From: Bacteroidales bacterium
Lineage (GTDB): Bacteria; Bacteroidota; Bacteroidia; Bacteroidales; F082
DNA length: 61,473 nt
Assembly: GCA_030683155.1 (NCBI GenBank)
Contig: JAUXMV010000048.1
Location: 1 to 61,473, forward strand
Reading direction: 5' to 3'
The notes under the pieces are model-generated. The model was not told the DNA's origin. It saw nothing but the letters and a program-made list of their open reading frames with translations, and did no database searches. Below are positions 27,601 to 35,682 of the stretch, one piece after another; position 1 is the first letter of the stretch, and each line of letters begins with the position of its first letter. Position numbers and translations under genes: made by a program.

Positions 27601-29877
27601 ATGAAAAAATTTAAAAATATCTTTTTCTATATAGGAATTATCGGCGGATTTTCTGCCTTAATGTATTGGATTGTTTTGATGGGTTCAAAAATGGAAAACG
27701 GTCTAAAAGCAGAAATTTCAGCTTCAGAAACTAATGCATGGGATCAGTTTATATATTCTTTGCACTACAATTTGGAGCATCCATTGGCTGTGCTATTGGC
27801 ACAAATTGTCACCATCATTTTTGTAGCGCGTCTTTTGGGTTGGTTATGTAAAAAAATAGGCCAGCCAATGGTCATTGGAGAGATTGTCGCAGGAATTATT
27901 CTTGGCCCTTCTTTGATCGGGTTTTATTTTCCGGAATTTTCAACAGCATTATTTCCAGACCACTCTTTAGGAAATCTACAATTTATAAGCCAAATCGGCC
28001 TGATCTTGTTTATGTTTATTATCGGCATGGAACTGGACTTAAAGGTACTTAGAACGAAAGCTCATGATGCAATAGTTATCAGTCATGCAAGTATTATTAT
28101 TCCCTTTGCTCTGGGCATGGGATTGGCATATTTCATTTATGGTTCATTTGCTCCGGAAGGCGTTCCGTTTTCTTCTTTCGGATTGTTTATGGGTATTTCA
28201 ATGAGCGTAACTGCATTTCCTGTTCTTGCCCGCATTATTCAAGAGCGTGGAATCCATAAAACCCGGATAGGAACAATTGTTATTACTTGTGCAGCTGCTG
28301 ATGATATTACCGCTTGGTCGTTATTGGCGGCTATTATTGCTATTGTGAAAGCAGGTTCTTTCGTCAGTTCAATTTACACCATTTTGTTAGCAGTAGGATA
28401 TGTACTTTTTATGATAAAAATAGTAAGGCCTTTTCTAAGACGTGTGGGAAATCTGCATTCATCCAGAGAAAACCTGAGCAAGCCTATTGTTGCTATCTTT
28501 TTTCTTACACTTATTCTTTCAGCATATGCATCTGAAGTTATTGGTATTCACGCTTTGTTTGGAGCTTTTATGGCAGGTGCAATTATGCCCGAAAACGCGA
28601 AATTCAGAAGTATTTTTATTGAGAAAGTAGAAGATGTTGCTTTGGTTCTTTTATTGCCCTTGTTTTTTGTATACACCGGTTTGCGGACTCAAATCGGATT
28701 ACTTAACGACATATATCTGTGGAAAGTTACTGGCATGATTATCCTTGTTGCAGTTACAGGTAAATTTATCGGAAGTGCATTGGCTGCCAAATATGTTGGT
28801 CAAAGCTGGAAAGATAGTTTAACCATTGGCGCATTGATGAATACACGTGGTTTAATGGAGTTGGTAATTTTAAATATAGGCTATGATTTAGGTGTGTTAA
28901 CACCAGAAATTTTTGCCATGATGGTAATAATGGCTTTGGTTACAACCTTTATGACAGGTCCTTCATTGGATTTTATTAATTGGGTGTTCAGATCAAAATC
29001 TGATGAAGTGTATCAGGAAATTAGCGAAATTGGCAAATACAAAATACTTGTGTCATTTGGTAATCCTGAACGCGGAAAGTCTCTTCTGCGTTTAGCCCAC
29101 AGCTTGACAAAAAAGTTGAAGGATAATGTAACCATCACAGCAATGCACTTAACAATGAATAACAAGTTGTCTCGGTTTAACGCCGAAGAATACGAAGCAG
29201 ATAGTTTTGCTCCCATCATTCAAGAATCAGTAATCCTGAATCAAAAGTTCACAACTCTTTATAAAGAAACAAATGACATTGACGCTGATATTGTTGAAGT
29301 TGCAAATAAGGGAAAATATGACCTGCTTTTAATCGGTGTAGGTAAATCTATTTATGAAGGAAGCTTACTGGGGAAAATTTTAGGGTTCACCACAAAAATC
29401 ATAAATCCCGAAAAATTGATAAATCAGGTAACTGGAAAGGAAAATTTGTTTGAAAGCTCTCCGTTTGATGACAGAACCAGAAATATAATCAGCAAAAGCG
29501 AACCTTCCGTAGGGGTATTGATAGACAAGGGTTTTGGAAAGATTGATCAGGTTTATATTCCTGTTTTCAGCGAAAAGGATATTTTTCTGATTTTGTTTGC
29601 TCAAAAATTAATCAAAAATTCGGGTTCCCAAATTACTATTTTGGACATAGCAGGCAGCATAAAAACGAATTCTGAAATAAAAGAACTAATCAGATCAATT
29701 GAACAATTTGCGCCAAATCATATTAACCTTGTTAATAAAAGAATTTTGGAAAAAGATGCTTTATCAAAAATTGATTTAATGCTAGTTAGCGCCGACAGTT
29801 GGAAAAAGCTACTTGAAGCCAAAAGTTTATGGCTATCCGACATGCCTTCAACGCTGATCCTTTCAAATAAAAACTAA
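27601..29877 (+). CDS. CPA2 cation:proton antiporter with UspA-like tail (2)
   Basis: A 758-residue membrane transporter. A first membrane segment (about 7-25) precedes an extra ~30-residue loop. The exchanger domain (about 55-470) then has KKIGQPMVIGEIVAGIILGP, FIIGMELDLKVL, TAFPVLARII, TCAAADDITAW (the paired Asp typical of electrogenic members) and IHALFGAFMAGAIMP. The C-terminal half is cytosolic and UspA-like (KYDLLLIGVGKSIYEGS). It differs from the upstream antiporter by having the DD motif, so the pair may have different stoichiometry. I chose ATG 27601 because the alternative start at 27577 overlaps a TATTTTTGC promoter-like box (27572-27580). Confidence 0.88.
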   Translation: MKKFKNIFFYIGIIGGFSALMYWIVLMGSKMENGLKAEISASETNAWDQFIYSLHYNLEHPLAVLLAQIVTIIFVARLLGWLCKKIGQPMVIGEIVAGIILGPSLIGFYFPEFSTALFPDHSLGNLQFISQIGLILFMFIIGMELDLKVLRTKAHDAIVISHASIIIPFALGMGLAYFIYGSFAPEGVPFSSFGLFMGISMSVTAFPVLARIIQERGIHKTRIGTIVITCAAADDITAWSLLAAIIAIVKAGSFVSSIYTILLAVGYVLFMIKIVRPFLRRVGNLHSSRENLSKPIVAIFFLTLILSAYASEVIGIHALFGAFMAGAIMPENAKFRSIFIEKVEDVALVLLLPLFFVYTGLRTQIGLLNDIYLWKVTGMIILVAVTGKFIGSALAAKYVGQSWKDSLTIGALMNTRGLMELVILNIGYDLGVLTPEIFAMMVIMALVTTFMTGPSLDFINWVFRSKSDEVYQEISEIGKYKILVSFGNPERGKSLLRLAHSLTKKLKDNVTITAMHLTMNNKLSRFNAEEYEADSFAPIIQESVILNQKFTTLYKETNDIDADIVEVANKGKYDLLLIGVGKSIYEGSLLGKILGFTTKIINPEKLINQVTGKENLFESSPFDDRTRNIISKSEPSVGVLIDKGFGKIDQVYIPVFSEKDIFLILFAQKLIKNSGSQITILDIAGSIKTNSEIKELIRSIEQFAPNHINLVNKRILEKDALSKIDLMLVSADSWKKLLEAKSLWLSDMPSTLILSNKN

Positions 29878-30029
29878 TCCTCATTCTGTGGTAGCCTCCT
29901 TAGAAAAAAACTCAATCGAACCAATTGGCAAATGATGTCGAGTTGTAAAAGGGTAATTATTAATAAATTTCATGCTCTTTCACAAAAAATGTATATTATT
30001 TCTCAGAATTAAAAAGCAGAAGTTTTTTC

Positions 30030-30038
30030 TACTTTTGC
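30030..30038 (+). promoter_or_regulatory. -7 box for the ABC transporter pair
   Basis: TACTTTTGC matches TAnnTTTG, 20 bases before the ATG at 30058. No clear -33 element. Confidence 0.5.
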
Positions 30039-30057
30039 GTTCATTCACCCTTTACTA

Positions 30058-31005
30058 ATGATCAAATCATTTTTGCAAATTCGTTTAATTCAGACAAAAA
30101 GAATAGCAGATCAGCTTGGTCTTCCTCGGGCGATGCTGTTGATCGGTCTATTGGTGCTGGCAGGTTTTTTTCTTTTTTACTTTGCAAAAGATTCTGCCAA
30201 AGCTACTTATGTAACGATCTTTTTTCTGGGGGCACTTTTGGTGCTGCATCTAAACCGACCTGACAGATTTTTTCTGCAAACCCACTTTGATCGCTACAAG
30301 GAATTGTTCTTTGCAGAATATTTGGTTTTTGGGCTGCCATTTGCTGCAGCATTTTTGTTTTATGAACATTTTCTTCATACCGCAGTTCTCATAGCAGGCA
30401 TTATTGCAATCTTGCCGCTGAAATTGAAACTGCAACAAAACACGCTCAATACAGCCCTTCAGCGCCTTTTACCTGATCACTGTTTTGAATGGAAAAGTGG
30501 TGTAAGACGCAGTTTTTTCTTAATAATACCTGCATGGATTTTGGGTTTGAGTTTCTCTTTTTTGGTTGGCAGTATTCCGGTCACCATGGTTTTTATTGGG
30601 ATTATCGTAACGACTTTTTATGAAAGAAGTGAACCCTTGCAAATGCTGCTCGCCTTTGAGACAAAGCCTGAATTGTTTTTAAAACAAAAAGCAGGCAATC
30701 ACTTGCTGGTTTTTATGGTTTTGATGCTTCCGCTTTTTCTTGCATTTCTTGTTTTTCATGCCTCGCTGTGGTATATACCGGGAATAATTTTCGTTGTTCT
30801 GACCAGCATTTTGCTTTATGCAATTTTTACAAAATATGCGTTTTACATACCAAACAGCAAATCTGGAGCTGCCGGATTTTTTCAGGCTCTTGGAGCTGCA
30901 GCACTTTTTTTGCCAGTACTTATTCCATTGCTATGGCTGCTTACCATAAGATTTTACTTCAAATCGATCAAACAACTCAATCCATACCTGCATGATTTCG
31001 ATTGA
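30058..31005 (+). CDS. ABC transporter membrane protein (permease)
   Basis: A 315-residue, very hydrophobic protein with about eight predicted membrane segments in pairs (about 25-65, 88-125, 155-190, 218-258, 275-300) and no known catalytic motif. Its gene overlaps the next one, an ABC ATPase, by 14 bases, the main reason for calling it the transport partner. No extracytoplasmic binding-protein gene is nearby, so export is more likely than import. The substrate is unknown. Confidence 0.7.
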   Translation: MIKSFLQIRLIQTKRIADQLGLPRAMLLIGLLVLAGFFLFYFAKDSAKATYVTIFFLGALLVLHLNRPDRFFLQTHFDRYKELFFAEYLVFGLPFAAAFLFYEHFLHTAVLIAGIIAILPLKLKLQQNTLNTALQRLLPDHCFEWKSGVRRSFFLIIPAWILGLSFSFLVGSIPVTMVFIGIIVTTFYERSEPLQMLLAFETKPELFLKQKAGNHLLVFMVLMLPLFLAFLVFHASLWYIPGIIFVVLTSILLYAIFTKYAFYIPNSKSGAAGFFQALGAAALFLPVLIPLLWLLTIRFYFKSIKQLNPYLHDFD

Positions 31006-31684
31006 AAATTTAGTGGTTTCCTATAAGAAGGACATTTATGTGATTGATGTACTCAATCTTGAAATGCAAAAAGGGAAAATTCATGGCATTGTAGGTCTGA
31101 ACGGAGCTGGAAAAACAACGCTTCTTCGCGTTATCGCCGGTTTAAAAAATCCTATCCGCGGCACTGTTAAAGCTTTTGGTGAGACGAAATTCAGAAAGAA
31201 AATAGCTTTCCTTGAAACCGAAAACTTTTTCTATTCATACATTACAGGTCGTGAATATCTGAGTCTTTTTAAGAACAACGATTTCAATAATGATGACTGG
31301 AATACCCTTTTTGCTTTGCCACTTGATGAAAGTATTGAAACCTATTCATCTGGAATGAAGAAAAAACTGGCTCTTTTGGCTGTAATTCGGCAAAACAAAC
31401 CCATTTTGATTCTCGATGAACCCTTCAACGGACTTGATATTGAAAGCTGTGGCGTACTCAGAATGCTCCTTATCCAGCTAAAAGAAAAGAAAACCATCAT
31501 TGTCACTTCTCATATAATTCAGACGCTGACCAACTTATGCGACCAGATTCACTATCTCGAAAAGGGGAAAATCAGTTTCAGCTCCGAAAGTCAGGAATTT
31601 GATGAACTCGAACAGAATATTTTCAAGACGATCGAAAACAGGCATCAAACACTTATAAATGCACTTTCGGAGAAACTCCAGTAA
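30992..31684 (+). CDS. ABC transporter ATP-binding protein
   Basis: A 230-residue ATPase with Walker A GLNGAGKTTLL, signature YSSGMKKKLALL, Walker B ILILDEPFNGLD and switch His in IIVTSHII. It is of the CcmA/NatA export-type subgroup, where one ATPase dimer energises a small hydrophobic permease. The start codon lies within the 3' end of the permease gene, implying translational coupling. The C-terminal 30 residues are helical and family-variable. Confidence 0.93.
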   Translation: MISIENLVVSYKKDIYVIDVLNLEMQKGKIHGIVGLNGAGKTTLLRVIAGLKNPIRGTVKAFGETKFRKKIAFLETENFFYSYITGREYLSLFKNNDFNNDDWNTLFALPLDESIETYSSGMKKKLALLAVIRQNKPILILDEPFNGLDIESCGVLRMLLIQLKEKKTIIVTSHIIQTLTNLCDQIHYLEKGKISFSSESQEFDELEQNIFKTIENRHQTLINALSEKLQ

Positions 31685-31742
31685 ACAAACTAAAACAGCC
31701 GGATTTCCTGTAAAATATTTTTATCAAATTTTCGGTTAATGC

Positions 31743-31772
31743 TTGACGCTTATCGTTAAAAGACTACTTTTA
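31743..31772 (+). promoter_or_regulatory. Promoter of the zinc-ribbon protein gene
   Basis: TTG (31743-31745), 19 bases, then TACTTTTA (31765-31772). The TTG that opens the longest frame is thus better explained as a -33 element, favouring the ATG at 31791. Confidence 0.55.
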
Positions 31773-31790
31773 CGCACAAATTTTTCGAAA

Positions 31791-32555
31791 ATGCGTTCCT
31801 TTATTGGATTTGAAATAGTTTGTCCAAACTGTGCAGCGAAGCTAGCCGGAAAAAGACTTAAAACAGATTCAATCAGTTTTTCAGAGCTATATTCTGATGG
31901 CAAAATGTTATGCAATGGCTGGCTTTCGACAGAACAGAAAGTTGTGATTTGTCCATCATGTTCGCATGCTTTCTGGAATCAGGAAATAAATAACCCAGAT
32001 CTTTCAATCTCAGCCAGGGAGCAGGAGTTTGTCTCAGAGAATGCGGTATATCAGTTTAGTAACTGGTATCAATTTGGTTGTGACACAACACATTCTGAAG
32101 GTAAAAGGGCACTCATCGAGCGTTATCAGGATTTACTCATTCTTTTGAAACCATATTCTGTTGAACAGGAAATGATTCTAAGAAAAGAGCTTCTCTGGGC
32201 TATCAATGACCTCGTCAGGGAGAAAAGACTGTATCAGCTGAGAGATATTTTTAGTGGAAAATTCAACTTTTTTTCATGGAGAAACGAAAGAAAAGAGTGG
32301 TTTAGGCAACGTATTTTGTTTTTGAAATTCAATCAGCTTCGTATTTCAAACATCAAAAGACTTATCGAGCTGACCCGTATCTCGGAAGAAAAAGATATAA
32401 GCAGGGCATTTCTTGCTGAACTTTACCGGGAAAAAGGCAACTTTACTAAAACCATTCAACTTATTGGAGAACTGAGCCGGTCAACACACTTTGTTTCAAT
32501 GATTCTGGAAAAAGCCAAAAAAGGAAACAACATGGTTTTTAAAGTTGCCGGATAG
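31791..32555 (+). CDS. Zinc-ribbon protein with helical C-terminus, unknown function
   Basis: A 254-residue soluble protein. Two CxxC pairs, VCPNCAAKL (near residue 10) and ICPSCSHAFW (near residue 57), should form one zinc ribbon separated by about 45 residues. The rest is helical and rich in charged residues, with a TPR-like repeat near the end (LAELYREKGNFTKTIQLI). I do not recognise the family; DUF2225-type proteins share a CPxC-plus-TPR build, but the match is only general. It has its own promoter and no evident operon partners. Confidence 0.6.
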   Translation: MRSFIGFEIVCPNCAAKLAGKRLKTDSISFSELYSDGKMLCNGWLSTEQKVVICPSCSHAFWNQEINNPDLSISAREQEFVSENAVYQFSNWYQFGCDTTHSEGKRALIERYQDLLILLKPYSVEQEMILRKELLWAINDLVREKRLYQLRDIFSGKFNFFSWRNERKEWFRQRILFLKFNQLRISNIKRLIELTRISEEKDISRAFLAELYREKGNFTKTIQLIGELSRSTHFVSMILEKAKKGNNMVFKVAG

Positions 32556-32810
32556 CATAAGCTTAATCAGATTTCAATGTTCTTGTTGCTGCCTAAATTT
32601 TAAGAATATCACAAGGAAGCATAAAGGATGATAGAAAAGCTAATTTGCAATAAAAACATAAGATGCCTATTACATCTTTAATTCAATATAGGACAACAAC
32701 AGCTCGACTTTAAACTTTGCTGTTTCAAGTTACTTGCGCATTAATTCGGGCTATAAAAGCCAATAAAAGCTGAAGAGTATGATATTTAGTATATTGCAGA
32801 GAAAGTTTAA
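32556..32810. other. Intergenic stretch without recognised genes
   Basis: AT-rich sequence with stops in all frames and no strong hairpin. It leads into the gene fragment at 32811. Confidence 0.5.
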
Positions 32811-32960
32811 AAAGAAATTGACATAGACCACAAGTTTCTTGAAATAAATGAGTTAGAGCTAATATCCAAGGAATTTGTAACGTATAGCAAAATCAAAAGA
32901 CGTTTTGGATATAAATTCGAGCCAATTTTCAATGAAATTTTTGATGACAATCAATCATAG
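32811..32960 (+). pseudogene. Short gene fragment (49 codons, no start)
   Basis: A frame open from the TAA at 32808-32810 to a TAG at 32960 reads KEIDIDHKFLEINELELI, then SKEFVTYSKIKRRFGY and FNEIFDDNQS. Its composition is protein-like (alternating charged and hydrophobic residues) but there is no ATG, GTG or TTG in frame. It is best seen as the 3' remnant of an unidentified gene next to the truncated DUF1016 gene. Confidence 0.35.
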
Positions 32961-33009
32961 AGAATTTTAGTAGTTGAACCTTTTTTATCGAGAAAAATAG
33001 TTTTAAAGC

Positions 33010-33567
33010 ATGATACCTGACATTCATTATAAAAATTGGCTCAAAAGTCTGAAACATAAAATCAAATCTGCTCAATTAAAAGCCGCAGTAACTGTAAATA
33101 CCCAGCTACTGGAACTGTATTGGGATTTAGGCAAAGACATTGCGCAAAAACAACAGGAAGCCAATTGGGGAGATGCTATTTTGGAACAACTGTCTATTGA
33201 TTTGAGATTGGCATTTCCTGATATGAAAGGGTTTTCCAGAAGAAACCTCTATGCAATCAAACAGTGGTATAGCTTTTTTAGTACTGAATCCGAATTTGTG
33301 CCACAGCCTGTGGCACAAATTCCTTGGGGACATAATCGCTTGATTGTATCCAAGATAAAAAATACCGAAGAAGCCTTGTTTTACTGCAAAATAACATTGC
33401 AAAACAGCTGGAGCAGAGATCAATTGGAAATCGCAATAAAAAATAACTGCTTTGAGACAAAAGGCAAATCCATTACCAAAATCACCTTTGCCAAGTCCGA
33501 AGCAGGTAAACCATCGCTAGAAACTTATAGTTTCAAGATGCCTCTGATAACAACTGAAGCACAATAA
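33010..33567 (+). CDS. Truncated DUF1016 (YhcG-type) protein
   Basis: A 185-residue protein matching the N-terminal domain of DUF1016/YhcG proteins: LLELYWDLGKDIAQKQ, WGDAILEQLSIDLRLAFPDMKGFSRRNL-type text, QIPWGHNRLIVSKI and SWSRDQLEIAI. Full-length members have about 340-380 residues with a C-terminal PDDEXK nuclease domain, which is missing here. After KGKSITKITF the sequence leaves the family pattern and the frame runs 43 bases into the 3' end of the convergent tcdA gene, so a deletion probably removed the nuclease half. Any remaining function would be DNA or protein binding. The neighbouring fragment at 32811 suggests a decayed accessory locus. Confidence 0.7.
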   Translation: MIPDIHYKNWLKSLKHKIKSAQLKAAVTVNTQLLELYWDLGKDIAQKQQEANWGDAILEQLSIDLRLAFPDMKGFSRRNLYAIKQWYSFFSTESEFVPQPVAQIPWGHNRLIVSKIKNTEEALFYCKITLQNSWSRDQLEIAIKNNCFETKGKSITKITFAKSEAGKPSLETYSFKMPLITTEAQ

Positions 33568-34247
33568 CAACCAAAGATGGCAGGCATATAGGAGATTGTT
33601 CCCACGGTAGACCTTTTGTTGAATTCGCCACGTTCGGCTATCACGGCACTTCTTGAAACTACTTCCGGCGAATAAACGGCAGTGATGCCTGTCCATACAT
33701 CCAGTTTGTGCAGTTTTTTACGGATATAATAGGCCAGCCGGCAATTGTTGGTTTCGTTGATATCGACAATCTGAATCATTTGCGGATCAAATTTTCCTCC
33801 TGCACCCATCGAACTTACAACGGGCAAACCAAACTTATGTGCATAATAGAGAAAGAAAACTTTTGGTGCCAGCGTGTCGATGGCATCAATTACGAAGTCG
33901 TAAGGATGACTTAAAACATCGATCAGACTTTGATCTTTGATATAGTGATTCACGATGATAAGTTCAATTTCGGGATTGATATCACGGAGTCTTTCAGCAA
34001 CAATATCAGTTTTATTTTTGCCCTCAGTGCTCAGAAGTGCCGGAAGCTGCCGGTTACGATTGCTAGCATGCACTGTATCTCCGTCAACAATTGTAAGTTT
34101 TCCAACACCTGCTCTTGCAAGTTGCTCTGCAGCATAAGCCCCAACTCCACCCAACCCGGCCACTAAAACATGACTTTGGTTCAATTTGTTCAGGTTTTCA
34201 CTACCCACAAGCAACTCGGTGCGGGTTTGCCAATGTTCATTCATCAA
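33525..34247 (-). CDS. tcdA: tRNA threonylcarbamoyladenosine dehydratase
   Basis: A 240-residue E1-like ATP-dependent enzyme (ThiF/HesA/MoeB family). It carries the nucleotide-binding VAGLGGVGAYAAEQLARAGV, then VDGDTVHASNRNRQ with the conserved Asp and Arg residues, NKTDIVAERL, and DAIDTLAPKV. TcdA cyclises t6A37 in ANN-decoding tRNAs. Adenylation-only members without a partner carrier protein are typically TcdA, and SSMGAGGKFDP fits that branch. Its start overlaps the end of tatD by 11 bases, so the two are one operon. Length is slightly below the E. coli enzyme (268). Confidence 0.9.
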   Translation of the reverse strand: MMNEHWQTRTELLVGSENLNKLNQSHVLVAGLGGVGAYAAEQLARAGVGKLTIVDGDTVHASNRNRQLPALLSTEGKNKTDIVAERLRDINPEIELIIVNHYIKDQSLIDVLSHPYDFVIDAIDTLAPKVFFLYYAHKFGLPVVSSMGAGGKFDPQMIQIVDINETNNCRLAYYIRKKLHKLDVWTGITAVYSPEVVSRSAVIAERGEFNKRSTVGTISYMPAIFGCYCASVVIRGILKL

Positions 34248-34929
34248 ATTTTATTTTAAAACAGCGGGCAAAATTAGCAAAGATGCCCGATTTTAAAGCA
34301 TCCAATGATAGCATACGACAATCGGCTGCTTTTTGGTAAATCTCCTCAATGTTGCCATTACTTTCGTCTGTTTCTAAAAACAGCTGCTCATTCGGCACTA
34401 TTATGAGTGCTGAAAGGAGCTTTTCATCCTCCTTGAGAAGAGCTGAACCAAAAGATAGGGAAATGCCTTGTTTTAACAGCTGAAGGGCAGTTTCATGTCC
34501 CCCTCTGAAACCATGCACAATCCAGATGCCTTTGGCTTTTGTCGATTTTCTGAGTTGGATGATCTCCCCAAACGTTCGTACAGCATGAATTATAAGTGGT
34601 TTTTTTGTTGTTTCCGCTAATTCTATCTGCATCCTGAAAACAGGAATCTGTGTTTCAATGGGTGTTTTAATGGCTTTATCGAGCCCAGCTTCACCAATTG
34701 CAACCACCTGAGGGTTTTTCACAGAATCCTGAAATGCCTGTTTCAGTTGGTCAATATTTCCATCTTCCAATTGCCAGGGATGAATGCCGACCGAATAAAA
34801 TCTATCAGTATCATTCGGAATCATTTCTCCCGCCAGCAAATTCTGAACTGAAACAATGCCGGATTCAGTTTTTTTGTTGCCGTGGCTGTGAATATCGATA
34901 AAGGGTATTATCAGGCTCATTTCAGGCAA
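34237..34929 (-). CDS. TatD-family metal-dependent hydrolase (short form)
   Basis: A 230-residue protein of the TatD DNase-like amidohydrolase family. Visible are IDIHSHG (metal His pair), YSVGIHPWQ, VAIGEAGLDKA, FRMQIELAETTKKPLIIHAVR, WIVHGFRGG and FLETDESNGNIEEIY. It is shorter than E. coli TatD (260), a form common in Bacteroidota. Family members are metal-dependent nucleases or esterases; the substrate here is unknown. It is the first gene of a two-gene unit with tcdA, 117 bases downstream of the sulfur-cluster operon on the same strand. Confidence 0.85.
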   Translation of the reverse strand: MPEMSLIIPFIDIHSHGNKKTESGIVSVQNLLAGEMIPNDTDRFYSVGIHPWQLEDGNIDQLKQAFQDSVKNPQVVAIGEAGLDKAIKTPIETQIPVFRMQIELAETTKKPLIIHAVRTFGEIIQLRKSTKAKGIWIVHGFRGGHETALQLLKQGISLSFGSALLKEDEKLLSALIIVPNEQLFLETDESNGNIEEIYQKAADCRMLSLDALKSGIFANFARCFKIKFDE

Positions 34930-35046
34930 AAATACGAATGATGATTGCAGAAGTTATAATTATTTTTATCCGAAAATAGAAATGTCTCACAGAAATCAGC
35001 AACTTCTGTAAGACATTCAATATAAACACAGCAAAATTGAAATTGC

Positions 35047-35673
35047 TTAACAACCTCCGGCAACAGCTTTTATCTCAGTTGAACCCTGGGGTAATTGTGG
35101 GTTGGCAACAACTCCAGCCTTGCCTTTTGATTCGTTGCTAAAAAACCGTCCAAAATCAAAGCGGGCTTTTTCGGTATGCGTTTCAGCCACCTTTGGTTTG
35201 AAGTCATTAATAACAGATTTCTCAAAAAAGCTTGCATCATTGGCAACCGCAAAAACCTGTTGATAGCCTTTCGCCAATAATAGATGTACAGCGATCATCG
35301 CTTTTGATTCATCATCTGCAAAAAACAGTATTTTTTCATCCTTTTTCAGCTTTATCAGTTGATCTTTCTCAAGCAGCTGTGACAAAGGTATTTGAATAGT
35401 TTCCTTAAAAAGTTCAGATTTGGTGAGCTTTTCTGAACTCAAATCAACAGCTGTAAAAGTATTGATACTTCCATCATTGGCCATTTGCTTCAATTGCCAT
35501 GGTAAAATCAATACATTCTTTGAAAGAATTTTTTCGTGAACATCTTTGTTCGTTCGTGAGTAGGAGGGCGCCAAAATCCATTGGATGAACATGGAGCCAA
35601 TTATCACCAACACAAAAAGCAGTGCGGCGTTGGTGAGCATTTTATCGTTGAAACTTTTTTCCATTTTTTCCAT
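35047..35673 (-). CDS. Membrane-anchored degenerate rhodanese-like protein ending in Gly-Gly-Cys
   Basis: A 208-residue protein with one N-terminal membrane anchor (about 15-35, lysines before it), placing the rest in the periplasm. Residues about 50-150 follow the rhodanese fold (VLILPWQLKQ, FTAVDLSS, IQIPLSQLL, KILFFADDESKA, GYQQVFAV). The catalytic-loop Cys is absent: the loop reads FADDESKA (118-125). The only cysteine in the whole protein is the last residue, in the tail VAGGC. A flexible Gly/Pro/Gln segment precedes it. It is the last gene of a six-gene operon, 9 bases after the YeeE/YedE-rhodanese fusion. I infer a carrier of a thiol-bound sulfur group on the terminal Cys rather than a sulfurtransferase. 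Confidence 0.75.
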   Translation of the reverse strand: MEKMEKSFNDKMLTNAALLFVLVIIGSMFIQWILAPSYSRTNKDVHEKILSKNVLILPWQLKQMANDGSINTFTAVDLSSEKLTKSELFKETIQIPLSQLLEKDQLIKLKKDEKILFFADDESKAMIAVHLLLAKGYQQVFAVANDASFFEKSVINDFKPKVAETHTEKARFDFGRFFSNESKGKAGVVANPQLPQGSTEIKAVAGGC

Positions 35674-35682
35674 TTTTTTGGT

